Below, in pieces: positions 7,704-18,500 of a stretch of DNA of 20,999 bases. Numbering within the stretch: position 1 is the stretch's first letter; each line of letters begins with the position of its first letter. The position numbers were made by a program, and so were the translations under genes. Source of the DNA: Clostridiales bacterium (GTDB lineage Bacteria; Bacillota; Clostridia; Christensenellales; Christensenellaceae); the NCBI GenBank assembly GCA_003510345.1, contig DOMW01000251.1, positions 1 through 20,999 of the forward strand. Direction: 5' to 3'. Below the pieces are notes generated by a model. That model ran no database searches and was not told where the DNA came from. It saw nothing but the letters and a program-made list of their open reading frames with translations.

Positions 7704-7762
7704 AAATCGGGGAGGGGATCCAGTCGCCGCAATGATGGAAATTCCGAATTCCCCTGCCCCCC

Positions 7763-7848
7763 TTGACGCCCAGCGGCAGCGTCATAACTATCTGCGGTGG
7801 AAACTATCAATGTTTTTCAACGGTTGTGCAGGGGCGGGTTCAAATCTC
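7763..7848 (-). repeat. right arm of the long inverted repeat
   Basis: This is the reverse-complement partner of 7333-7416. A further degenerate piece of the outer end (ACAAGATTTG on the minus strand) occurs at 7871-7880, just outside the element, suggesting more than one insertion or rearrangement of the same family. The remaining gap 7881-7959, downstream of the BTAD regulator gene, shows no clear terminator. Confidence 0.85.
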
Positions 7849-7959
7849 TTTTTCATAACTAGGGCATGGGCAAATCTTGTTAAACTGACGTCCATAATAG
7901 GGCTAAAAAGACGTGCGGCTTGTATTACTCAGCGCTTACCTAAAACGAATTGATAAACA

Positions 7960-9333
7960 TTAGGCAGGGGTCACCGGCTCAAAAGAACAGATGAACGCGA
8001 GCTTTTTGCTGCGGGTATTCGCAAGGAATTTCTTTTTGGTGCGTTCCAGCACATACTCGCAATCCTCATAGCTGGAACTGGGGAGAAGCAGCAGGAATTG
8101 TGATTTTGAGTATTGCGTGACGACGTCGCCACGCCGAAGTCCGATCAAAAATGCCCGCTTGAGCTGCGCCATCAGTGGGGTAAGCTCTTCATTTGAGGGC
8201 AGTGAATGGTCGTTGTTCGCGATGGAAACGCACACGAGGTAAACGGACAGGCCCGAGCGCTTGAGCGCCCGCTGTTCCAATTGGTATATCTTTCGGAATG
8301 TGTCGGCATCACAGAAAAACGCACCGCTTTCCTCCGGGTTTTGCTCATTCAGGCTGGCGCGGATGGAGTCCAAATCATATTGTATGTTTTCCGTGTGGCG
8401 GAAAATCTGTTCGTGCAGTTTTTGCAGCCGTTCGGACGGCTGCACACCAAGGTCTTTGTTCAGCACGGAAACGATATAATCGTAATGCGCGATTGCCTGG
8501 GAGATCTGCCCGAGTTGAAGCAGCGCCTCAATCAGCGCGGCATGGTGGTTTTCCTCATACGGGTCAAGTTCAATCGCTTTTTCACAGAATTTAACAACGC
8601 TCAAATAATCGCCGACGGAAGAACAGAGCTCGGCCAGTTTCGCGACAAGGTTTGTGTACAGCCGCTTGTAGTAGTTTGTGGGGGGCAAGGCCCATGCCTC
8701 CTGCGCGGATTCGGCGAGGTAGTCGCCGCGGTACAGGGAAAAAGCCTCCCGGTAAAGATTGATACGTTCTTCCGCGGGAAGGGCGATATTGCCCGCCCTC
8801 TTTACCAGCGATTCGAATTCTTCAGAATCGATGCGGTAAGGGGCGTTTTTGTTCCAAATATAACTGTTGTGCTGAAATATGATAAAATCACACGCGCTGC
8901 CGAAGTTTTTTTTCAACATGGAGCGCAAACGGTAAACAAGGCTGTAGAGCGCTTTTAACGGATTATCAAGGTCACCATCCGGCCAAAGCACGTCGATGAG
9001 TTTTTCTGTGGGGATGGGGGTTTCTTTATTTGTGATGATATACTTGAATAGTTTCCAAATCTGGCCCGAACGGGGCGAACTGTCGGACAGTATTTCATCG
9101 CCGACGCGAACGGAAAAAACCCCTAAAGTTTCGATAGCTAAAACAGGTTGCTCTTTAGGCTCGCCGATAGGGAACACCCCTTTCCTTTTATCCCGCAAAA
9201 TCAAAAAACAGGCAACGCCTGCCGCCGCAATTTCCGCAAAACGGGAAACCGCGGCAATGTCTGTGATTCCCCAAACATTGCAACTACTCCAATAATATCC
9301 TATTTTCCATAGATATACAAGTATAAATATCAC
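7960..9333 (-). CDS. BTAD (SARP-like) transcriptional regulator with hydrophobic N-terminus
   Basis: This 457-residue regulator belongs to the SARP/AfsR-like class. Residues 1-15 and 33-47 are hydrophobic and could be membrane segments. About 65-165 is an OmpR-type winged helix (LGVFSVRVGDE, then KALYSLVYRLRSMLKK in the recognition region). About 170-315 is the helical BTAD/TPR domain (LYRGDYLAES, then KFCEKAIELDPYEENHHAALIEALLQLG). About 335-455 resembles a GGDEF-fold domain but has no GGDEF catalytic motif. The start is doubtful. GTG at 9331-9333 is the only standard start near the N-terminus but has no Shine-Dalgarno. The frame stays open upstream to a TGA at 9388-9390 without a start codon, encoding more hydrophobic residues that would complete the first helix. 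The gene may therefore have lost its 5' part. It is divergent from the giant surface-protein gene and is a candidate regulator of it. Confidence 0.85.
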   Translation of the reverse strand: MIFILVYLWKIGYYWSSCNVWGITDIAAVSRFAEIAAAGVACFLILRDKRKGVFPIGEPKEQPVLAIETLGVFSVRVGDEILSDSSPRSGQIWKLFKYIITNKETPIPTEKLIDVLWPDGDLDNPLKALYSLVYRLRSMLKKNFGSACDFIIFQHNSYIWNKNAPYRIDSEEFESLVKRAGNIALPAEERINLYREAFSLYRGDYLAESAQEAWALPPTNYYKRLYTNLVAKLAELCSSVGDYLSVVKFCEKAIELDPYEENHHAALIEALLQLGQISQAIAHYDYIVSVLNKDLGVQPSERLQKLHEQIFRHTENIQYDLDSIRASLNEQNPEESGAFFCDADTFRKIYQLEQRALKRSGLSVYLVCVSIANNDHSLPSNEELTPLMAQLKRAFLIGLRRGDVVTQYSKSQFLLLLPSSSYEDCEYVLERTKKKFLANTRSKKLAFICSFEPVTPA

Positions 9334-9430
9334 AGATATACAAATAAAAAACTGAGGAGAAGGCGCTTGAAAGCTGCGAAAATTGCATCAAAAGAAAGCG
9401 GGTTGTGACCGGCTTATGGCTGTTTTGTGA

Positions 9431-9482
9431 TTGGGTTATGATTAGCATGTTATATTATGCCCATAACTATAATTATAGTAAA
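9431..9482. promoter_or_regulatory. AT-rich divergent promoter region with a 14-bp palindrome
   Basis: The 236-bp gap between the BTAD regulator and the giant gene holds overlapping promoter-like boxes. On the plus strand these are TTGGGT (9431-9436) and TATTAT (9453-9458), 16 bp apart. On the minus strand these are TTTACT (9477-9482) and CATAAT (9454-9459), 17 bp apart. Between and within them lies a perfect palindrome ACTATAATTATAGT (9466-9479). A consensus TTGACA at 9504-9509 has no matching -10. The palindrome is a candidate operator acting on both directions. The boxes are read by eye and are weak. Confidence 0.35.
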
Positions 9483-9569
9483 ATATAGTAGTCTGTCACG
9501 CAGTTGACATATTATGCAAGATTGATGAAGAAGTGTATGGGCGCGGGCGTCATAAAGGGGAAGGTTGAT

Positions 9570-12500
9570 ATGGCTATGTTGAAGAATGCGAAAAGAAACG
9601 GCGGAAGGATCGTAATACTGTTGCTGGTGCTCGTGCTGGTGCTGCAAATGGTTCCGGCGGCCACCCTGGCCGCGGGCGAGGGGACGATCTCACCAAACGT
9701 TACGGTGGAGTCGCGTATTTTATATGGCGGCGCTATTTCGACGACGGACCACATTCCGGCGGGCAGCCCGTTCACAGTGGAATTTGAGTATTCCTTCCTG
9801 CCGCTCGGCACGGATCAATCGGGCACGCCCCTTGTGTATGAATACCCGACGATCACGATGGAAGTGCCGAAGGGCGCTGTAATCGATAAGATCATATACG
9901 ACAATAACACGGACATAGACCAGTCGCGCCTGCCCGGCGAATTGCCGTCGGTTCCGACTGCGCCGACGAAGAATATACAGTTTTATTTGAACCCGGGGCT
10001 TGCCGGGGATAAAAAGCAGGTTTCCGTATTGATGCACTTCCCGAACATGACGACGCCGAACAACACCGCGTGCGCCATCAAATCTTCCCTGGACGGTTCT
10101 ATCACGGCAAACGGGGTCATTGCCGGCACCTTCTCGGTGGCCGCGCAAACGAAAAACCTCAATATTACCGCGAGCGAGCCATGGACCTTGACAAAAGAGG
10201 CCGGTTCGATGGCGGCGGACTGGAGGCCCAGCGGGTATAAGCTGAACACGATAGAAAAAGTGGGGGACGCGTACAGGGCGACATACCGGCTCTCGGTGAA
10301 AGAGAACATTGATTACGACAGGATGGGCCGCCTTGATTTCCTTACGTACGCTTTAACGGATATTTTCCCCACGGGGTATCCCGCGGGCGGCGGCGGGCGG
10401 TTGGTAGACGTGCGGATGAAAGACCCGGGGCAAAACGACGCCACGGTCGTGCTTGCGCAGGGAACTGACTATGATGTGACGGCGGCGGTGGACGGTTCTA
10501 CAAAATCCATTACGATCAAGTCATACGCGCAGCAGCCGAAGGACGGAAGTAATATCCCCAAAGGCGCGCCTGTGGAAAGCGTTTATTATGTGACGGTGGA
10601 CTACCCGGCGGCGCCGTATATTTACGCGACAAACGCGGACCCGGAAGATCACATCTATTCGCTGCAGAACACGGCGCAGCTTTCCTATAAGCTGGTGGGC
10701 GAAGTAGCCGGTAACAGCGAAGCGAACGCAAGTATAAAGCTGGGTGAAGTCGAGCAGATGAAGACCGCGTATACTTTTGCCATCGCGAAGTATATCAGGA
10801 TAGGCGAAGCGCCAAACCAGTATTATAGTTTGCTGGATGAAAACGCGCAGGCCGCGTATGGAACGGCGCAGTTTTGGCTGACAATGGACGCGGAGGGCAG
10901 GATCCCCGCGAGAAATATTTATAACCAGCCGGTGATGCAAACCGTTACGGATATAGGGGCGGACGGCAGGCTGGTGTTTACCGATATGCGCGAGGGCGAT
11001 TATTACCTTTCCGAATATAAGGCCCCCAATGGGTTCGGCGGGCTTTCCGGCAGGCTCAAGATCACGGTGAACCCGGACGGCAGCGTGACAAGGGGCGACA
11101 CGGGCGAGCGGATCGCGAACCCGGCGACAACGGATATAAAAATAGACAACACGATGACGGACAGCGGCCTGGGCATCGTGGAGTTCACCAAAATGGGGAA
11201 AGACCCGGCGGGGCGTATCATCCCCATGCCGGGGGTGACGTTCGAGCTGATCTCCGGCGCGGGGCAGGCCGTCCAGACGGCGATCACGGACAAAAACGGC
11301 TACATTGCGTTTCATGCGGTGCCTGCGGGAAATTACAAGATAAAAGAAACATCCATCTCCACGGAGATGAGGAACGCCGGATTTGAAGTGGGAACCCCGC
11401 CGCTCACGCTTGATGTGACGGTGGAGGAAAACAGAATAACGAAGGTCGTATCGCCGGGTGAAAGCTCCGTTATGAATTATTCGCCGTATGGCACACTGAA
11501 CATCAAAAAGACGGATGCAAGCGGAAACCGGCTCACAGGCCCGGGCGTGACGGCGGCGGAATTCACGCTCTACGAAGCGGATCAAACAACGGTTGCGCGG
11601 GGGATGGACAGTACAAACTACAGCAGGATCGTGGTACCCAACACCGCGGCAGGGTATGTTTCCGGGCTTCTTCCGGCCGGGACGTATTATTTGAAAGAGA
11701 CGAAAGCCCCAAATGGATACGAGCTCAGGGACGATTTTATAGAGGTAACGATAACGGGAAGCACGACCACGACCGCATCGGTGAAGAACAACGCGCTTGC
11801 CAAGCTGGGCGTCTTAAAATACGGCGCATGGGGCGGCGTGAATAATTATGTGGGGCTGGCGGGCGTTTCATTCCGGATTTATGATGTGGAAACGGGCGGC
11901 TCGCCGCTTACGAACGAAAAAGGCGAAGTGATCGTTCTCACCTCGGTGACGGACGCGACGGGCAAGCCTACGCTTTATGACCAGAATAACAACGACACGA
12001 CGGCGATCAAGGTGCTGCCGGTGGGTTCGGCGCCAAAGACTTACTATCTGGAGGAAGTGGAAGCCCCGGACGGGTATACAAAGCTTACGGACCGGATAGC
12101 GGTAACGATGCAGCCCGGGCAAGTCACAGAAGTGAACGTCTACAACACGCCGGATTTTGGCAGGATACAGGTAGAAAAGAAAAACGAAAGGACGGGCGCG
12201 GCTATGTCCGGGGTGGAATTTACATTCTACAACGGCGACGCGACCTACAGCGAGGACGCGAACGGCAACCCGACGGCGCAGCCGGTCTACAAAACGGTGA
12301 CGGACAGCGCGGGTATCGCGACTTCCATGCTGCTTGCGCCCGGGAAAAACTATTATATCGCGGAAAAAACGCCGACAGGCTTTAAACCGGCGGGCGGCGT
12401 GTATAAATCTATGCTGGCAAGCGGCGAGCTTTCGACGGCCGCGCCGGATGGAGCAACGTATCTGCCGATAACGGCCCCGGTAGCGGGCACGTCGCTCAAA

Positions 12501-15500
12501 GTAACCGTAAAGAATGAACCGTTGGTGGGGTTACAGTTCGTTAAAACGGAATCGACGAAAAAAAATACCAGCACGGTCACGATCAGCGGCGTAACGTTTG
12601 AGCTGTATACCAAAAACCCCGACGGGCTTTCGGCGGCGGAAAAGACGGCGGTGCGCGTGGGCAGGGGCACGACGGGCAGCGGCGGGCTGCTGACATTTGG
12701 AAACCTTGAGCCGGGCAGGAGCTACTGGTATGTGGAAGTAAGCGCGCCTGCGGGTTATTTTTACGACGCCACACCTAAAGAGGTGACGGCGCCAACGACG
12801 GCGGAAACGACGCCCAAAAAGGTGGAAGTGACAAATGACCGCGCGGCTACGCTGAAGATCAAAAAAACGGGCAAGTATAATTACGGCGACGGCAGCGGCG
12901 AGAAGGACGTTGTGCTTTCGGGCGCGACGTTTGAGGTGTTCCCCAAGCTTTCTGAAAACTGGCGGACGGATTACGCGGTTGCGGGCAGCGAGACGCGCGC
13001 CGACTACAAGGTAAAGACGACGAACGCGACGGACAATAACGGTATTGTTTTGCTTCCGAATATAAAGCCCGGGTTTGACTACTGGATATTGGAAAAGCAG
13101 GCGCCTGCGGGGTACGCAAAGGGAACGGAGGCGGTGCAGACAACTGACACGCCGCTATCGGGCGACAACGTTTCGGGCTACAACAGGGACGTTACCCACG
13201 CGACCGTAGATAATATGCCCGAAAAGGGCATTCTGAAAATAAAGAAAGTGAACGCGGCAAACAAGAATCAGGGGCTTGCCGCCACGTTCAAGCTGTACCC
13301 GGAAGACCCGGCGGGCTCCGGTTTGTACCCAACGAACGGCGCGGGTGTGGTTACGATCACCACGGCGGCGGGCACGGGAGCCGCGAGCGGCGTGGGCACG
13401 TCGCCATGGCTTGCGCCAGGAAAGTATAAGCTGGTGGAAACGGCGGTGACGGGTAATTATTCGGTCGACCCGGCGGAAAGGATCGTTACGATCAACGCGG
13501 GCGAGACGTTAGACCTTACACTGAACGCGGCGGATCATTTCTTAAACGCACCATTGGGCCGTGTAAAGATCACAAAAACGACGACATGGAAGGGCGTGGC
13601 GCAAGGCAGCGCGGACTTCACCGAAAAGCTGAGCGGCGCGGTGTTCGAGGTGTTCCCCAACCTTACGGGCAACGCGGCGGACGACCGCGCGGCGGCGGCG
13701 GGTAACGGCACCCTAAAGGGAGGGCTGACCACGGCGGCGGGCGAGGTGTATTCGCCTTACATGAAACCGGGGGACTATTGGGTGCATGAAACAGCCGCGC
13801 CCAGCGCGGATTATGTGAAGGACGACAACTACTACAGCGTGACGGTGCCGGGCAATAATGCCAACCCGGCGAACAACATAGCGGACGTGAGTGTGGACAA
13901 CAAGCCGAACACGGGGCGTATCCGCATTTCAAAAGTGGAAATGGGCACAAACCTTCCGCTGAACGACGCGTATTTTGAGCTGTATGAAGTGGTGGCGGCG
14001 GGCGGCACGCTTATCGAAGTAGAGCCAGGGGTGTCTGTCCGGCTTGCACGGGTGCCGAATACGGGCAATATCGTTTCGGGAACGGAGCTTAACGCGAACG
14101 GCCAAAGGATAGCGGGGCGCGTCGTGACGATCCCGCTGAACAAGGACAAGACGTATTATTTAAGGGAGACGAGGGTGCCGGGCGGCTACCAGATGGTTAA
14201 GGAGTGGACCGGCCCGATTACCGTGACGGCCGGGAATGTCACACAGCAGGTGGTGGAGAACTTCAACCCGCAAACGGCGGAGGTCGGCAAAGTGGACAGC
14301 CACGGCAACGCCGTATCGGGCGCTTATTTCGGGTTGTTTGATAACGAGGGGGATGCGATAAGGGCAAACGAGGTCATTGCGGCAAACGCGGCGGCGATCG
14401 AGAGCGCGACAACGGACGCGCAGTTGCTCGACGAGGGTTTCTGGAATAGTTTGGGGTCGGAGTCCATGAATGTGTTGCAGGTGCAAAAATCCGCAAATGG
14501 CAGTATACAGTTTGAAAACATTGCGCCTCAAACACACTGGGTGGTAGAACTGAAAGCGGCGGCGGGGTATACGCGCAGAAGCGACATTAAAGAGCTTGTG
14601 TATGACCTGGATACGGAAACGTTTAAGCCGATCAGCTTTATAAACGACGAGTACGGATACATACAGGTATCTAAATATACCGAGCTTTCGGGTACATATT
14701 ACCGCCTGGACGGCGCGACGTTCGGCATATTCAAGGCAAAGCTGAAAAACCCGGATGCTCCATCCAGTGACAATGGCGGGGATGTGAACGGCGGGGCCTG
14801 CGACTATGAGATTGACGGCACGGCCATCCACGAATTTGTGACGGGTACCGGCGCTGACCCCGGCGCGTTTGTGACGGGGCGGATCCCGTCGGGGCATTAC
14901 ATTGTAAAGGAAACAGCAGCGCCCGATGGGTTTACCGCGAGCGCGGACGCTTACCATGTTTATGTCGCGCCGGGTGAAATAAATATGGACTTGTATGTGC
15001 CGCAGAGCGAGGTGGGTACAAACCCGAACGGTAAAATAATCATTGAGAACACGCCGAATGTGGGCCGGTTTGAGCTTTCCAAAAAGGACGCGCACACGGG
15101 CGCGCTGATCGCGGCGACGTTCAAAATAGAGAAGAAGAATGGCGATGCGTGGGAGCCGTATACTTCCGCCGCTTACCCGGCCGGTACGTTTACTACGGCC
15201 GCGGGGCAGGTTTATCTTTCCGAGTTTATGGAGCCGGGTGAATACCGGATCATTGAAACAAATGTGGACGGAAGCTACACGCTGGATGCCGCGCCGATAG
15301 AGTTTGAGATAACGGCGGGCGTGGTGACCAGGGGTTTAGAGAAGCTGAACGTGAAGAAAGGCGGGCTTAGGTTCACAAAGGGCACGTTGTTTGGCGGAAG
15401 CGAAAAGGGCACGCTCGCGGGCGCGAAGTTTGAACTTTACGCCGTGCAGGGCGGCGACCCAGCAGGCCCGACGCTGACTGCCGGTGAGCGTACAGCTATT

Positions 15501-18500
15501 TTGGCGAGGCCGGCGGACGCGACGGCCACCGCGAACGCGCAGGGTGTGGTGAGCTTCACGGGGCTTAACGCGAACGAATTGAACGGGGCGGCTTACAGCA
15601 AGGATTACTGGCTGATTGAGGTAGACGCGGGTAACGCAGGGTATAACCCGGCCGGTTTCACACCGCGCAGGGTGACGATCCGCGCGAACGACACGGTGAA
15701 CCTGGACACAACGGACCCGGTGGTGAATATTCCCGAATGGGGCAAGCTTAGGATACATAAGGTGGACGCAAACGCTGTGAGCACCGGCCTTGCGGGCGCG
15801 CGGTTCACGGTGCATAAGCAGGAGAGTTGCGCTGACACGGAAGTGGCGACGATCACGACGGACGCGAACGGGTACGCGCAGACCGGGCTGATCGAGCCGG
15901 GGCAGTATTGGCTGAAAGAGGTGACGACGCCTGCCGGTTATACCACGGTCGCCGCGAATAGCATCTATGGCCCGTATACAGTGGAAGCGAACAAATATAA
16001 CGACCCCGCTGCTAATGTGATCGGCAATATTAAGCAGCAAAAGATCGTGGTGACAAAAGTTTCGGACGCCGCTGGAAAACCGGCGGTGGCGGGCGTTACG
16101 TTTGACCTGTACAAGGGCGATCCTTCGTCGGGCGGCACCAAGGTGGCAACCTTAACGACAGGATCGGACGGCAAGGTAACATTTGAAAACCTGCTGCCCA
16201 ACACGGATTACTGGCTTGTGGAAACAGCCGCGCCCGATACGATTGTGCTGAACACGACGCCCGTGAAAGTGAGCACAAACAACACGGGGACGGTTACAAA
16301 GACGATTGAGAACACGCGCAAGGGAAAGATCGCGGTGTCGAAGGTCGCGCGTTATTTCGACGCGGCCACGGGCGGCTATTTAGACCAGGCGCTCTCCGAT
16401 ATTTTCTTTGATATCCACAAAACGACGGGGAACAACGGCTCCGTTGGCAGTTTTGTGGAGAAGATCGGTACGTCGGACGGCTACGCGGTTTCCGGCTGGC
16501 TGGCCCCGGGCTGGTATGTGCTTACGGAGCAGCCCGACTCGCCGGGGCTGGGCGATACTTACGAAGCCAGTACCCAAAACTATTATGTGGAACTGACGAG
16601 CGGGGAAACGGACACAACGCTTTCGGAAAACCCGGTCGTAAACGACGCTAAAAAAGGCCGTTTCAGGGTAGAGAAATTCGCGCAGACGGGCGGGCAGAAG
16701 ACTATGCTCCCCAACGCCGAATTCGCGCTCTTTATGAAGAATAAGAGCACCGGGCTGTATGAGCCGGTGCAAATTGGCACAACGAATATTTTCCGCACCG
16801 AGGCGGACGGCACGTATCTTTCCGGGCCGCTTGCGCAGGGCGACTATATGTTTAAAGAAACGAGCGCGCCTGTTTTAAAAGACGGTGCGGGTAAGATAAT
16901 CGCCGAGTATACGCTGGACGAGCAGGCGGAATATACGTTTACGATAAAGAACAATGAAGTTGTGACGCTAAGCGTGGAAAACTTCGCAAAGGCCTCGCTG
17001 CTTTTAACGAAGAAGGCGGACAGCTTAAACGGCAGCGTGAATTTGAACGGCGCGGTGTTCCAGCTCTACGATAAAAACACGAACCAGCCTGTGGGCGCGC
17101 GGATGGTGACGGGCACGGACGGCGTGGCCACGGGAGACGGTACGATTTTGTGGACGGGGCTGGACGCGGGTAAGTATTATGTACGCGAGGTCACGGCGCC
17201 GGAAGGTTACCAGGCAAACGTGCAGACGATTGATATTGACGTCAGCCGGTTGGGCGCGCCGTATCAATACACGATAACGGCGAGCAACACTTCGGTAAAG
17301 GGGCGTATACTCATTCAGAAGACGGACGCCGACACGGAAGCGCCGCTTGCGGGCGCGCGGTTTGAGGTGTATCAGGATATCGGCGGAGCGCCCGCGCAAA
17401 ACCCGGTGAACGGGGTGAGCTTTACGTCGGACGCGACCGGGTTTGCGCTTTCCCCGCTGGTAGACGCGGCGGCGGGCGGCACGGACTACTGGGTGAAGGA
17501 GACGAGGGCGCCCAGCGGCTATATACTGGATGAAAATTTGCAGCCCATTTGGCAGAAGGTACGCGTTTACCCGCTGCATACCCCGGCTGCGCCCGCAACG
17601 GGCGAAACGGGCAGGAACTACCTTGCGTTTAAAAACACGAAGCCGGAGAGCCTGGACGGGTTCGCGAGCGAAATTGTAAAGACGGTAAAACGGACGGGCG
17701 GCGCGGTTGACCCGGCCAGCCCCTACAGCATCGATACGGATAAATTTGAACACGGGCTGATGCAGGGCGACGTGCGGCTTACGTTTGGCCTGCAAGGCTA
17801 CGCGAAAGGCAAAAACCCGCTTCCCTACAAGACGTTCTCCGTTACGGATATGCGGGTGGGTATGCAATATAAGGAAACCTCGGGCGACTACGTCGCGCAG
17901 CCCATCGCCGCCGGTGATTATTCGGTCGATAAGGTGAAGCTCTTTGCCGCGACGAATAAGGATGGAAGCCCGGTCGGCGCGACGGTGCAATACCAGACAT
18001 ACGCGCAGCTTGGAACGAACCAGTGGTCGTCGTTTGCCGCCGGTTCGGTGGAAAACCTGCAAAACCTGCCGGTCACGGGTGTGCTCGGCTATGAGACAGT
18101 GGACCTGCAAAACCTGCCGAACGGCGATATCGCGATGGCGGTGCGCGTGAACTACAGGAACATGGGCACCGGGTTCACAGCGTATGGCATCGACATGGAC
18201 GTTACATTTAAACAGCGGGAAGGCGGCGCGCTCGTCCATGAGATACAGCGGCTCAATAATTACGGCAGTATCAGCTACAGCTATGAGCTTTTTGACAGCA
18301 CGGGCGCGGACCCCGCCGTGATTACGGTGCCGTCTATTTCGAGCAACGAAGCCTACGCGTTCCTGCCTACGCAGGACGTAGTGAAGACGGTGGTGGAAGT
18401 GACGAACAAGATCACAAAACCGACGGAAAACCATGTCTTCTATCCGGGCCGGGATATGGGTATCACGACGACGGTGTCAAACAAATCGGCGACAATACCG

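Noticed and set aside
7419..7766. A 115-codon open frame in the repeat region
   Set aside because: It runs through three palindromes and the 26-bp inverted repeat. No start signal or domain was seen.
7833..7848. GGCGGGTTCAAATCT resembling a tRNA T-arm
   Set aside because: No paired T-stem, acceptor stem, anticodon arm or CCA end could be built around it. It is the outer end of the inverted repeat.
8206..8958. A 250-codon plus-strand open frame
   Set aside because: It is antisense to the BTAD regulator, whose domains are clear. The product has no recognisable features.
9504..9509. Consensus TTGACA considered as the -35 of the giant gene
   Set aside because: No -10-like sequence occurs 15-19 bp downstream; the region there is GATGAAGAAG.
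17025..18434. A 469-codon open frame on the minus strand, and others of 234-354 codons at 10521-11585, 14160-15095 and 15336-16040
   Set aside because: They lie antisense to the giant gene, are rich in Arg/His/Val with no domain or motif, lack Shine-Dalgarno sequences, and arise because the coding strand's codons rarely give stops in that antisense frame.
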